Shown here in pieces: positions 1 through 13,690 of a stretch of 64,000 nucleotides of DNA (the first letter of the stretch is position 1; the number at the start of each line of letters is the position of its first letter). A model generated the notes under the pieces. It was given only the letters and a program-made list of their open reading frames with translations. It was not told the origin of the DNA and ran no database searches. The stretch covers positions 1 to 64,000 of the forward strand of contig NW_023501092.1 of the NCBI RefSeq assembly GCF_014066305.1, read 5' to 3'. The translations under genes and the position numbers were made by a program. The stretch comes from Letharia columbiana (taxonomy: Eukaryota; Ascomycota; Lecanoromycetes; Lecanorales; Parmeliaceae).

Positions 1-1084
1 TAACTTATCTTCGAAGAATATTCTTTCTTTTTATATCTTTCTTTTATTATACTTTATTTAAGATAATTTTTAGAGATAAAGAAGAGTAAAATCTAAGTTA
101 ACTATCTATTTAAATATTTAATAATTCTAAAATAGCTTAACGAAGTTAAATAGATTAATAATTTAATAGATTCGATTTTTATTAATATAGTTAATTAATA
201 ATAAATAGAGTAAGCTATTATTTTAATCGCTCGTTTAAATATACTAGTTATTAATAGAGTATTAGATCTATTAGCGATTATTTAGATAATATTTAAAGAT
301 AAGTCTTTAAAGAATCTAAATAATATATTAAGTTTTTAAAGTTTAATTATTTATATATTTTAGAAGTTAACTACTTAATAGATCTTTTTATTTATTAAGT
401 TATTATTAAATCTATTAATATTTCTACGATATTAAATAGCTTACTTCTAAGATTTATAAGTAAAAAGTATTTAAATAAGTCTAATCTTAATACTAGATCT
501 TCGCTTTTTAAATTATAAGATAATTAATAATCGCGTTAAAGCTTAAATTAACTATAAGCTAGATCTTAATCTAAGAATTATTTATTATTTATATTTCTTT
601 TTAATTCTAAAATAAGTAATCGAAGTAAATAGTAACGCTTTATCTTTATAATATTTAAAAAGTTATAATATAGTATAAATAACTAGAGATAGCTAAATAT
701 TAAGAAATTACGCTATTAGACTTAACGTCTATATAAAGTAATTACTTACTTTAATTAATAATAATAGATATTATAAGAATAAGTATAAGAATAATAATAG
801 TAATAATAGTAATAATATAATTAATTAAGATAAAGTAGAAGTAAAAGAGAATAAATAATAAGCTCGAGATTTTATATAGAAAGAGATATTATAAAGAATA
901 TTTTAATAAAGAAGTATTAATATTACGAAAGATTAGTAATAGATAGAGAATTAATAGAAATACTAGTTAGCTAAAATAATATATTTTATTCTATTATAAG
1001 AAAATAATCTATTCTTACTCATAAAGTTATTATTTTATTCTTATTATTATTCGCGAATCTTATTATCTAATTATATTATCTTAA

Positions 1085-1362
1085 ATATCTAATAATATTA
1101 TTTAAAGCTTCTACTATAGCGTAATACGTTTTCGCGCTTTTTAATATTAATTTTTCTTTAATCTTATTATTTAGCGATAGCGCTATTCTTTTTCTAATAA
1201 TTCGAGTTTCTTTCTTAATATATATAATATTCTTAAAAGCTTCTATTATAGTATAATACGCTTTTATATTTTCTAATATTAATCTTTCTTTAACTCTACT
1301 ATTCGATAGCGCTATTCTTTTTCTAATAATTCGAGTTTCTTTCTTAATATATATAATATTCT
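1085..1362. repeat. 132-bp tandem duplication
   Basis: Two head-to-tail units begin with AAGCTTCTA at about 1,106 and 1,238 and both end in the same run around TAATTCGAGTTTCTTTC. The units differ mostly by T/C and A/G changes. No coding potential is seen. Confidence 0.75.
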
Positions 1363-1599
1363 TATACTTTTAATAAGCTAACGTTAGCTTTAATAGTCTA
1401 TTTATTATCGATAATATTTTTTTCGAGAATACTTTATCTCTTAAATCTTAACGATTAAAGAAATTAAGCTTAATTATTATACTCTTTATAAATAATAGCT
1501 TAAGCGATAGAAAAAGAATAAAGCTATTAAATTCGATATATATTACTACTTTTTTAATAACTTATAAAGAGATTTATTCGAAGATTTAATCTATAAATA

Positions 1600-2165
1600 A
1601 GTAATCTAAAGACGCTTAATATTAATTAGAAGGCGAATATTATCTATAGATAATAATACTTATTAATATTATATCTACGCTATCGAATTTATTTTCGTAG
1701 CTCGCTAACTTAAAATTATCTCTTTTTTAATTAAATAAGTTATCTAAAGACGCTTAATATTAATTAAAAGGCGGATATTATCTATAGATAATAATACTTA
1801 TTAATATTATATCTACGCTATTAAATCTATTTTTATAACTCGCTAGCTTAAGATTATCTTTTTTTAATTAAATAATTAATTTAAAAACGCTTAATATTAA
1901 TTAAAAGACGAATATTATTTATAGATAATAATACTTACTAATATTATATCTACGCTATTAAATTTATTTTCGTAATTTATTAACTCGAGATTATCTCTTT
2001 TTCGATTAAATAAATAATTTAAAGACGCTTAATATTAATTAGAAGACGAATATTATCTATAAATAATAATACTTATTAATATCGTATTTACGTTATCGAA
2101 TCTATTTTCGTAGCTTACTAACTTAAAATTATCTCTTTTTTAATTAAATAAGTTATCTAGAGATA
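1600..2165. repeat. 137-138-bp tandem repeat, four units
   Basis: The phrase GACGCTTAATATTAATTA recurs at 1,611, 1,749, 1,886 (first base changed) and 2,024, giving a period of 137-138 bp, with a degraded fifth start near 2,161. Every unit contains a copy of the dispersed palindrome centred on TATCTATAGATA. Differences between units are mainly transitions. No coding frame is evident. Confidence 0.85.
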
Positions 2166-2179
2166 TTTAATATTAAAGA

Positions 2180-2530
2180 TAAGCGTTTTAGATCTCTTAT
2201 ACTTAGCTATTAACGTTAGTAATAAATCTTTTATACTTAGTTATTAGCGACGGTTAACTCGACTCTATCTTTAAATTCTTTATTAATAACTTACTTTATC
2301 TATCTCTAGAAAAGTTCGTTCTTATACTTAATTTGTTTAGACTTCTTATACTTAATTGTTAATATTAGCGATAAGTCTCTTATACTTAATCGTTAGCGAT
2401 AATTAACTTAATTCTATTATTAGATTCTTTATTAATAATCTACTTTATCTATCTCTAGAAGAGTATTCTAGATTTTTTATACTTAGTTATTAGTATTAAC
2501 TAACTCGATTCTATTATTAAGCTCTTAATA
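2180..2530. repeat. Degenerate tandem repeat, about 160 bp
   Basis: The block containing TACTTTATCTATCTCTAGA occurs at about 2,290 and 2,450. Each is preceded by several TCTTATACTTA-type motifs and AACTCGA/AACTTAATTCTAT. A partial third unit ends near 2,530. Function is unknown; it looks like a minisatellite that RIP has altered. Confidence 0.6.
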
Positions 2531-4767
2531 GACTTCTTTTAAAAGTCTAAAGCGTAGATAAGAAAGATAATAATTATATATATATAACGCTTTATCGCTA
2601 GATAAGAGATATAAGATATTAAGATTAAGTAGAATAATTATAATTTATATAATATAAGAATAAGTTATAAATAGAATTAGCGAATATATTATAAATTAAA
2701 TTAATAATTATCGAAGTAATTATATACTAATAAGAAGATAAGCTATTATAAAAAGAAAAGAATAAAGATTAATTAAGAATAATATAATATTAAAGTAGCT
2801 AATAAATCTATTAAAAGATCTATTTAAGAATTAATTAAAGATTATTCTTATATTATAAAAACGCTTATTATATTAATTTTAATCTAAATTATAAAAATTA
2901 TATTAATAAAGTCGAAGATATAATATAATCTCTACTAAAAAGAATCGCTTATAGAGTATTCGCTAATTATTATATATTCTAAAAATACTTTATTATAGAT
3001 ATTTTAATATTTAAATTATTTAAATAAAGATAATTAATAGCTAATAGATAGATATTATTTATAGATAATATAATTCCCTTATCTATATTAAACGTATATA
3101 CTTTAGAAAAAAAAGAAGAAGAAAAAAAAAGCTTTATAACTTTAAGTCTTTAAGAATAACTATCTCTCTTATTATTCTTATCGCGATTTTCAATTATCTC
3201 GCTATTTTAATTAACCTTTCTTATACTTCTAACTCTTTTCTTAAAAGATTAAAAATCGAGATTAAGATTTAAAGTAAAGTTAACGCTATTTTACTTCTTA
3301 AATTTCTTATCTAATAGCTTATTCTTAATCTATTTAAAAGTCGCGAGCTTAAACTTAATTATCTTTAATATTACTAACTTTTTAGTCTTAACGTTTATTA
3401 ATCTTTATATAAAGATCTTATCAAAAGATAATAGATATAGAAAAGATATAAATAAGAACTCTTATAATAATTATTATCGTTAAAGAAATCTTAATCTAAA
3501 GAGAAGATCTCTAAGATTAAAGATTTTTTAAAAATAAAATTTACGAAAGACGTAGATATAAGTATTAATTAAGAATCTATTAATATTAATAATAGAATTA
3601 TTATTTATAGCGTTATCTTTATTAAACTTAAAGACTTCTTTTTTTATATACGCGTTTTTTTCTTAGCTAATTTAGCTATTATATTTATATATTAATTAAT
3701 AAAGTAGATAATAAATATTATCTATAAATAATATTAATAAAAACTTATTAAAACGAGATAGAGGTTATAATTAGACGTTCTTTAATAGTTACTATTTCTC
3801 TCTAAATACTTACTTATTTAATAAATTATTCTTCGCGATTAGATCGTATATACTAGTCTATTAATCTTATTATAAATACTATTTAAATATAATTTAATAG
3901 TCTTCTATATAGACTTTATTTATAAGCTTATTTTAAACTTTATTATTATTAAGCTTTAGATATCGTATTAAACGCGTTTTAACTTCTATATTAATAAAAT
4001 TCTTATTAATATAAGTAATAATAATATTAATTATCTTATACGCTATTATAATCTATAAAACTTAATTATAAAAATAATTATTAATAAGAATAAAGATATT
4101 ATAGACGTTTTTCTATTTAATTTAAATAATATATATATTAATCTATAGAGTCGATTATATATTTAATAATATATTTACGAAGATTATATTTAAATAATTC
4201 TTTTATAGATTAATTAAGATAACGCTAATCTTAACGCTAATAACTAGAACTTATATAAGATAATTCTTATTATTAAATTAATAAATTATCGCCTCTTAGT
4301 TCTTAAGTCTATACTTCGTATAAATATTAATAATATTAAACTCTAGAATTATTAAAAGAATCTCTACTAGCTATATTATAAAGGGTTAATTATAAAAAAT
4401 AATAATCTTTTAACTATTTTTATTATAGATCTAATAAATAAGATTAATAATATAGAATAGTTTAATTAAGTTACGCGTAAGATAGTATATTATATTAATA
4501 TAATCGCGATAAATAAATATATCTAGATTAATCTTAATCGAATTAAAGAAGTAGATAACGTCGTAATCTTTATATTTATAATAAAATTTCTTAATAACGA
4601 TAAATCTATCGTTATTAGAAGAGATAGAAATAAGATTATTACTTATAATTCTTAGATATAACTTATAATAAAACGTTATATTTCTTAAGTCTATTTCTTT
4701 CATCTTATTAAATTCTAAATTAAAAAATTAAGTATATATTAAATAGAGCTTAATATACTTCTTTAAC

Positions 4768-5502
4768 TACTAGTCGAAAAGGTATAGTATAATATGAGAT
4801 ATTAATTTATTATATTATACTCTAGCATAATATAGATTATTAAGATTTATATAATTTCATATCTAATATAATATGAAATCTTAGCGGAATATTCTACGGT
4901 ATAATATATCTATGAGATTATATTATAATATGAGATATATATAAGATATCTCGATTAAGATTTCTATATTTAGAAGTATAAGTAGTTATTCTAGTTATTA
5001 TTCTAGCTAATTATAGCTATTACTATTATAACTACTACTATTATAACTATTACTATTATAGCTACTACTATTATAAGTAGTTATAATAGAAGATAGCTAT
5101 AATAGATAGTTATAATAGTAGTAATTATAATAGATAGTTATAGTAGTAGTAGTTATAATAGTAATAGTTATAATAATAATAGTTATAATAGTAATAGCTA
5201 TAATAATAATAGTTATAATAGTAATAGTTATAATAGTAGTAGCTATAGTTAACTAGAATAATAACTAGAATAGCTACTTATACTTCTAAATATAGAAATT
5301 CTAATCGAAATATTTCATATATATATTATTCTATAATATAATACTATAGATATATTATATCGTAGAATATCCCGCCAAGATTTCGAACCTATATTAGAAA
5401 AATGAAATGATATTCGATTCTATTTATATCATATTCGAGTACGATATAATATTACTTAATATGAAATATCTTATAAGATATATTATACCTTTCCGGCTAG
5501 TA
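4768..5502. mobile_element. hAT-type foldback MITE, copy 1 (A arm left, B arm right)
   Basis: The left end reads TACTAGTCGAAAAGG and the right end, reverse-complemented, TACTAGCCGGAAAGG. Both arms carry the internal landmark TTTCTATATTTAGAAGTATA in opposite orientation near the centre. Between them (about 5,025-5,240) are iterations of ACTATTATAACT that switch to their reverse complement, so most of the element can fold back. The outer parts of the two arms are not copies of each other: the left is the A type and the right the B type, as in the sibling copies. The 8-bp flanks (TCTTTAAC / CTTATATT) do not match, so the target duplication has decayed or the copy is rearranged. It encodes nothing; short open frames in it are chance. 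A hAT-type transposase that could have mobilised it lies at 38.2-41.4 kb. Confidence 0.85.
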
Positions 5503-7486
5503 CTTATATTTACTCTATTAAAGTTTAATCGTAAATTAATATATCGAGAAGATCTTTATATTAATTCGATAAGAGTCTCTATTAAAGATATTATCGATTT
5601 AAATCGCGATAATACGCTTTAATTAAATAAGATAAAGAATTAATAAAATAAAGATATTAATAAAGAAAGTCGAGAGATAATTAAGCTCTTTATTTAAGAT
5701 AGTTTAAAATTTAAAGATTTTAGAGTTAATAAGTTAGATAAACTTATTAATATTATTTATAGATAATATTTAATTATAAATATTAGATTTAATAAAGGCG
5801 TAATTATTAATATTAATAAACTTCGAATTAAGAGTAATTTAATCTTTATTTTAAAAGAGTAATAAAAGATTAACTAAGTCTAGCGAGCGATTAATTATAA
5901 AGATTATTATTAGTAGAATATAATATATAATATATAAATCTAGAATCGACTTATATATAATCGTAAACGAGCTCTTTAACTTTTAAACTTTATCTCTTAT
6001 AATTATTATAAATATATTTAAATAGAATAAATAAACGAGGTTAAGCTCGTCTTCGTCTATATTAACCTCGTTATCGTTAATTATATTATTATCTTTATAA
6101 TTAATCTTTAATAATATCGCGAGTTATATATCTTACTTTAAGAGTTTAAGATATATAACTCTAATATCTTTATTTTAGTATATTAATTAGCGAATTTAAG
6201 TAGTATAGCTATTTAGAATAATAATAAATAAAGTATTAAGATAATTAGATAAAGAATTAAGATATAATAAAAGATAAATAATAGAGATATCTAAGATTTA
6301 AGCTCGCTAATAAATATTACTTTTCTTAATAAAGCTATAAAATTACTTTATTATTAATTAAGAGAAGTAAAGGCGCTTCTTATTCTTTTAAATACTTAAT
6401 TTCTATAAGAGTTCGAGAATAAGCGTAGTCTTATATTTTTAATCGGCGATATATATAAATAGTTTCTAGATCTTACTTAGCTTAGATATTAAACGATCTA
6501 TCTTTTATATATAGAATTTTTTATTAATTTAAGTCGAGATATCTAAATAAGAAGTATCTTATTTAATCGAATTATTATATATTTTCTTATTCTAATTATT
6601 CTTACTATAATCTTTCTTATCGTAATCTTTATTATTATTATAAATATCTTATATTTCGATATCTTCTTTATTATAAATAGCTTTTAATAGCGGCTTCGGC
6701 TAAAATAATAATAGATTAATATTATCTATAGATAATATTAAAGACTAACGTCTTATATAAATAACGAGAAATATTAATACGATAATAGTCTTATCTAAAT
6801 CTATTTTATCGCTTAAAATATCTCTCTAGAGAAGCGAGTTATAGATAGTAAGAAGCTAGATAATAGTTTATATCTAATATAATAGAAGAAGTAATATATA
6901 TTAAGATTTATTAATAATAGCCGAAATAAACTCGAGAGACGATTTAAAAGAATTTATATTTAGAAGTATATATATATCGATATAGCTAGATAAGACGATA
7001 TTAAAAGAATTAATACAATTTTAAAAATTTTAGAATTCTTTATATTTAATATCTAAAATATTATTCGTTAACTTAAGTATCTCTCTCTCGCTAATTATCT
7101 AATTTAAGAGATTCTATTAAAGATTCTTCTATATTAATACTTAGTTATTAAAATTAATTACTTATATCGCTAGATTCTTAATTAATTCGATAAAAGAAAT
7201 AATAATAATATTATTCTCTAGCGTAAGATAGATAATATAAATCTTACTATTAATCTAGATATATAAGACCTTCTATTATTTTATATCGATGATTTCGCGA
7301 CCTTAGAAATATTACTTCTATATTTTTATTATATCTTCGATATTCTCTAATAATAGATTTTTAATACTATTATTAAAAACGTCGTTCTTATTTAATTAGA
7401 CTTCTTATTTTATAATTTAGCGATTTAATAGACGAGCTAAGTCGTCTATATATTATCTTCTATTTTTCTAAGTTAGATTAAATTTT

Positions 7487-7660
7487 AGCCCTAGCCCTAA
7501 GTATAAATCGAACTCTAATCGCTTATTATACGTTTTTAATCTACTTCCACCACTACGAAATTAATAAAGAAGATAAAAGCCCTAACCCTAAGTTAAATCG
7601 AACTCTACTTACTTTCTATACGATAAATAGTCTACTTCTATTACTATAGATCGCTAATTA
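7487..7660. repeat. 91-bp tandem pair with telomere-like hexamers
   Basis: CCCTAGCCCTAA (7,489-7,500) and CCCTAACCCTAA (7,580-7,591) each head a unit that continues with an AAATCGAACTCTA-type sequence, 91 bp apart. A third, hexamer-less relative lies near 54,195. The second copy is two exact telomere-type repeats. The pair sits just beyond the 3' (low-coordinate) side of the Helitron, so it may belong to that element's terminal region; I could not fix the Helitron end. Confidence 0.6.
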
Positions 7661-7779
7661 ATTACATTCTTATCTAAAAAAGAAGTATCTACTTAATAAT
7701 CTTATTCTTAATATATCTCGTTCAGTCGAGTAAGTTATCTTCTTAATAGATCGCCTAAAATTATAATTAATAGACTAGC

Positions 7780-10700
7780 CTTACTAATAACTCGGCTTAG
7801 AGTTATATATAGTTAACTATAAATAAAGACCTTAAGATATAGATATAGGTCGATCTACTATAATAATTAATTTTAGATCTTATTAATCGTTATACTAAAG
7901 ATTAATCGAATTAAAAATTAAATACGTCGAAAGAAAGTATATAGATCGTTCGAATTAGGCGGAGCTAGAGGGATACGTAGTATATAATATTATTTATCGT
8001 TATATTCGCCCTTAAAAATACGATAATCGAGTATCTTAGATCTAATATACTTAACTTATAGACGTATCTTATTATATAGATCTATACGCTACTTTAAATT
8101 TCTTAGTAGTATTATTATATAATTCTATTTTAACTTTAAATAATAGAGTAAAAGCGAGGTTAATTTAAAGGTATTTATTATTTTAGTAGATAGAAGAAAG
8201 CTATCTTCTTTATTAACGACTTAATCTCTACTATTATAAACGATCTTAGTTTTAGAAAACTTATTAAGAACTTAACTATTAAATCGAGCGATATTCTTAT
8301 TAAGAGTATAAAGAATCGCCTTAAATATATAGAAATTAGCTATTCGATATAGATTAAGATTATTATAAATAGTATTAATTAGCTAAGTAATAAAGTCGTC
8401 TAATAACTACTCGATAGACTAATCAACCGCTTCTTATTCTTCGAAGCTTATTAAGATATTATTATCTATATCTAATAGCCTTTAGACGAATTCCTTTATA
8501 TTAGTTCGACCTTAATTAATAAGATTAGAGTTTCGAAGTCTTATATTTTCTATTAGTCTAAGAATTTAAATATAATTTTAAAGATAAGACGCTCTTAACG
8601 TAGTTCGAGCGATACGATCTAACTTAGCACTCTTAATAATTAAAAGAATTTAATAAAAGTTATCGTAGAAGTATATAACTATATTATTAAAAGGAATAAG
8701 GTTTTTTCGAATATCTTAGAGTATACGATCGACGGTCTTAATATCGTAGCGGTTTTATATAGAGACCTCGTTTTAGAAAATAAGCTCGATCGCCTTTAAT
8801 AACTAAGCTAAATTAGACTCTATTAATATATCATAATTAAATTAAGTAATAGTATTAAGAGAGATCTTAAAGCGAGAATAAGTAATAATATTATCTTAAA
8901 GAAGAATAAAGGCGATATTAGATAAAGCTATAGTAATAGCTATCTTAGAGTTATTTCGTACTCTTCGTAATATAATATTCTAAAGTATAGTCTTATTAAT
9001 ATCTCTATAGCTATTAAGAAAGAAGAGTTAACTATTAAAATAAGAGATCGCGTTTTAAATAGCGTTAGCTATAGTAATTTAATTATTATTAAAACTCGTC
9101 TATATCTAATTTTAGATATTAGTTTAATAACTACATACTTCGCGTAGAAGTCGATTTCGATTATTAATATAATACTATTTATAATCTCGCTGAATCGCGA
9201 GTAGACTAAAGTCGATAGTAAGGCTAATATTCTTTATAGAGCTAATATTATTTTTCTTTAAGCGAATTTAAATTAAATAAAGATAGAAGTCTTCGACGAC
9301 GATCTACTTATATTATATATCGTTCGATAGAGAAAGAATATAATACTAAGTTTAAAGGATATAAATAAGATTATTAGATAATCTAAATAAAGAATAATAA
9401 GTATTAGTTAAGAAATATACGTAAAGTACGAGAGGAGAATTAAATTATTTACGAGTAAAAAAAGGAAAAAATACGTCTAGCGCGAAAAGTTTTAGTAGCT
9501 AAAAAAAGAATACTATATTAAAAAAAGTCGCGATATTTTAAAATTATCGTTAGCGCGGTAATCTTCTTATTCTATAGCTTAAAGTACTTTAACTTATTAA
9601 AGAAATTACTAAGAAAAAATATACCTAGCGCGAAAAGTTTTAATATATAAAAAAAGAAATACTATATTAAAAAAAGTCGTAATGTTTTAATATCACCGTT
9701 AGCGCGGTAAGCTATTTATACTACGCTTAAAGTATTTCTACTCGATAAAGAAGAAATTACTTATATATCTTAATTTATAATTATTTTATAGATTTAGAGA
9801 GTTATCGAGCTTATATTATAGTAGAATTATTACGAAGAGATCTTATAAGACGTATTCTCTCTATTAGACCGCTACTTTATCTAATACTTAATTTTATTCG
9901 ACGTTATTATAAAGTAAGTCTCTTACTATATAGATATTATAATAGAAAGAAAGAATATTATTATTTATTATACGTAAGTCTTCGAAGAATATAGAGTTTA
10001 ATATATTTAGAAGGAGGTATCGTAGATAGAAGAGTTTTCTAGCGTTCGAATTAATATAGTATATTCTTATAATAATACCCCTACGCCTCTAACGTAAACT
10101 TTATTTAAATATATCTCGCTTATTCTTTTTTTAGATATATTATATCGATAGATCGATATAGAAGAAATCTTCTACTTATCTTCTCTATCGACGTTATTAA
10201 TTTAGCTAAAAGAAGGCTATTAGCTTAATCTAGCGTTTATATTCTATATCGATTATATAGAATAGATTATTATTATTATTAAATATTACGTCGTATTAAT
10301 TCGAAAGATAAATAAATAATCGTTTAATAGAAGAATTATAATTATATAATTTAAAGCTAAAAATCCTTTAATAGACTTTCGTAGAGCCTATTTACCGTGC
10401 GTCTTAATACTCTTAAATCTCATTTATCTAATTTAAACCTATATCGTTCTAATCTATATCGCTTTTACGCTCTATTTAAAGACTAGCTCGATCGCTACTC
10501 TTATAAATATACTTAAAGATATATTTATAGACTTTAACGTTAGCGTAAATCTCTATATTAATATAAGCGTTATACTTAATTAATAAATAGAGACTATAGA
10601 ATATTATCTAGTAATTCTATTTAAATTTATTATCTAATATCTTAATAAGCCTACGTCGATAATATATAAAATATTTAAAGTCTAATTTAAAGACGATATA

Positions 10701-13430
10701 GTCGCTAAAGTCCTTCGAAAATCGCTTATTATATATATTCTTATCTAAGTTTTAGTAAGATAAGATAGTATCTATTCTATTAATAGTATATTAGCTATAG
10801 TTTTTATAAAGTATATATCTAATAACGATCGTATAGAGATTAGAAAATAGACTTTAATTAGAGATCTTAGTATTAATAGCGGCGTTAACCTTAGCGACGC
10901 TAAAGAATCGATCTTTAGAGTATAATATAATAAGGATATAGATATACGATAGGCCTTATTTTTAAAATTTAATAATATAGATATAGGCGGGAACTCGATC
11001 TATTACCCGTAAAGTCAGTTAGAGTTAAAGCTAATCGATATTTTAATCAACCGTACTTCGCCTTTATAAGAGTAAAAAAAATTTTTAGACGATATCGTAG
11101 GGCTAATCGATAGGAATTACGGCGTATAAGAGAGCTAAATTATATTAGAAGTACTCTTAGAGACTATAATCTATACTAATCGTCTAACTAATATATCGTC
11201 TAAGAAGCTACTCTACTAAATGAGATAAGAAAGGGCTACTATACTATAATAGGGGGCAAGAAGAATAAAAGTATATCTAGCACCTTCCCCTTTAGAATAT
11301 CGTTTATAAAAACCTTTAGCTTTAGTCTAAATACTCTAGTAATTAGATTAGATCGATTAATAGCGTATTCGTCGAATAGAAGATTTTCGATAATCTCGAT
11401 CTATTTTAAATTATAGGTGAAAGTCGTAAAGAGGTTTAATCGATCGAACTTAGTAAATAGAGTAATAATATTCTAATAGAGTTATTTTATAAATTATAAG
11501 CCTTCTTAATAGAAGAAAGAGAGAATAATACGTTATTTATTAGTCTAATTATCTATAGTAGCTTTATCGACGTAAGTATCGACGACTACTTAATAGATAT
11601 CGACTTGAATAGTCTTCTAATTTATCTTTAGTTAATAAAGTTTATTACTTTTAATAACTATATAGATATCGTAGATGAAATACTATAGTAGTCTATCGTA
11701 GTAAAGAAGACGATTAAACTTACTAAAACGGATCTATATTATATATCTATAGAAAGTTAGCGATCGATAGAATAGAAGAAATAAATAATATAGATCTATA
11801 ATATAAGGTAAGCGTTACTCGTATAGAGCTACCTCGGCTAATAGTTCGTATAGAGCTACCTCGGCCGATAGTTTTACTAACTTATAAGGCGATTTTATTA
11901 TTACTACGTCGATAGATAAGAAGACTCTTACTTAATATAACGTCTATATTAAATATATTATTATATTATAACTATTCGTTAAATAAGAAGATAATAAAGT
12001 AGCGTAAGGGTATATAGGCTGGATGCTAATATAAAATATTAAATCTCTTATTACTTCGAGTCTCTATTAAGATATTCTTAGCCTTAGATAAGTTTAATAG
12101 ATTATTTATATTATCCTCTTAAGCGATAGCGATCTTATCTAAAGTAGAACGATTATAGATACGCGGATTATAATATCGTAGATTCTTATAAAGTAGCTTA
12201 TAGCCCCGTATATTTAAATCGGCCTTTAGCTTTTCGAATATCGATTTGAGAATATTAATATACGAATTAATACTTCTAAGAATTATAGCTATTTTACGAT
12301 AAAGCGTCTAATTAATATAATTATAATAGTTATATCTAGTAAAGTTAATATAGAAAACGCGATCGAGAGAAAGTTATATCGTATTATAAACTAATCTTAA
12401 ATACTATTTATAATATAGATTTAGCTAAAGATCGATTTTTCGCCTTTTAGGGGCGTTAGAGTAGATATATAAGTAGTAATTACTCTCTAGATTTTATATA
12501 TATAGAGGGTGATTAAATAATTAATAGTAATCTACTATAAGGCTATAGAGGTTATATTATTATACTAAACGCTATAGCGGCGAAATTCTTTATAATTATT
12601 AGTGAAATTTAAGATTTCTAGCGTTAAAGAATAGAGGATTTAATTAATAGTATACTCGCTAAGATTAATCAAATTATTTATACTCGTTTCGACGCCCTTA
12701 TAGCTTTATTCTATATCGTTTACTTCTTAATCGATATCTATTTTAGATATATCGACTTTAGTCTTTCCGCTATCGCAGTATTACTCGATAATCTTATCTT
12801 TTTATAACGCCGCGCCGTAGCTATCGTAAATCTAGTTTATAAGACTTAAATTATATTATATAGGCTCTATAATATATAAATAACGCGCGGTATAGCTGGC
12901 GAGCCTTACTAAAGGCTAAGTAGAATCTAAATAAGAGCTAAAAGGTGGGTTAAAAGAAGGACGTAGATTGTCGAAAGAGTCGTTATTAAAGAAGTTTAGT
13001 AATAGATCTCGCAATAGAGAATCTTCGATAGCGTCTTCCTCTCGTTTAGAAGCTTCTTCTTATTTAGAATCTAATACGCGTTAAGAGGCTTTAAAATAGG
13101 GTGATAAAGAATAAATAGGGGAGGAAGACGCGTCTTAGAAGGTAGCATCGCTAGGTTAAGTAGTACTATCGCTGGCTTAGGAGAAATCTATAGGGGAGAA
13201 CGTATCCGTTCGGGCTCTTTTTAAGGGTCTTTTAACGCGTTTATAAGTAGTAGTAGATAGCTATTAAGCTCGCTTACGGCCTCGATTATTAGTAGTAGCG
13301 AATTCGTCGAGGGGTAGTTTAAAGACGTTAGTAGGGGCTCTAAGAGGCGGGTAAAAGGGGTATATATACCTTAGACGTTGAATAATCTTTAAACGAGGGG
13401 TACCGAAGACGATTATATTTATATTGATGG
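7780..13430 (-). pseudogene. Helitron Rep-helicase transposase, RIP-inactivated
   Basis: Reading the minus strand through stops recovers the order of a fungal Helitron protein. The Helitron-like N motif (FTTFTYNLK*IEIIENLL, about 11,380-11,430; the family has CNPxWPEI) is followed by NLITRVFRLKLKVFINDI (about 11,295-11,360). At 10,000-10,090 comes RRRGIIIRIYYINSNARKLF then FYLRYLLLN, the Pif1-like entry. A Walker A remnant (FFLNSYRDINKT, about 8,990-9,025), TYSRFKI (about 8,870-8,890) and the C-terminal block RIPLAPPNSNDL with SITINK (about 7,880-7,975) complete it. In family terms this is the HUH nuclease plus SF1 helicase of rolling-circle transposons. Stops and lost residues (CNP to YNL, H to Y) are CpA/TpG transitions. 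Upstream, 12,400-13,430 holds an extra frame with only Gln-derived stops. The 5' TC and 3' CTRR ends were not located. Clearly non-functional. Confidence 0.87.
9460..9760. repeat. 148-bp tandem duplication inside the Helitron
   Basis: TAGCGCGAAAAGTTTTA occurs near 9,479 and again 148 bp later (about 9,627). Each is followed by ACTATATTAAAAAAAGTCG and by GTTAGCGCGGTAA. The duplication lies between the FYLR block and the Walker A remnant of the helicase, where the protein family is contiguous, so it is either an intron-like or inserted segment or a late local duplication. Confidence 0.65.
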
Positions 13431-13690
13431 AATTAATAGAATTAATAGAATGATGAAAGAAAGAAGAATAATTATATAAATAGGTGGAAGGATTATTATT
13501 CGATCTCGAACGCGTCTAATATAACTACTATATTTAAATATTTATTTAATTTATTAATAGTAGATTAAACTTTATTATTTTTATAGCGTTAGAAAGCGTA
13601 AACTAAGCTCTATAATTTACGAAATTATAAAGTAAATAGCATTCGTAGAGAGAGCTAGTTATTTTAGAGTGTAAAACTTCTATATAAAGA
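13208..13690. repeat. Helitron-proximal repeat, reference copy
   Basis: This stretch (from CTCTTTTTAAGGGTC through TTATAGCGTTAGAAAGCG) recurs in the same orientation at about 56,160-56,630 and, 5'-shortened, at 57,560-57,840. It overlaps the first codons of the frame leading into the Helitron and its upstream side. It is therefore probably the 5' part of the element, also present as separate truncated copies. The three copies differ mainly by transitions. Confidence 0.75.

Noticed and set aside
4431..4703. Open frame of 90 codons, minus strand
   Set aside because: It lies in RIPed DNA, consists of I/Y/N/K/L residues expected from AT-rich sequence, and has no family motif or conserved copy; chance.
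5025..5240. Regular repeats that could be mistaken for a CRISPR array
   Set aside because: Units are 12-15 bp ACTATTATAACT phrases without spacers, inside a eukaryotic foldback MITE.
4768..5502. 8-bp target duplication around MITE copy 1
   Set aside because: TCTTTAAC and CTTATATT do not agree well enough, even allowing a two-base offset, so none is claimed.
5407..5622. Open frame of 71 codons, plus strand
   Set aside because: It runs from inside the right arm of MITE copy 1 into unrelated flank, so it cannot be a gene; homologous arms elsewhere are not open.
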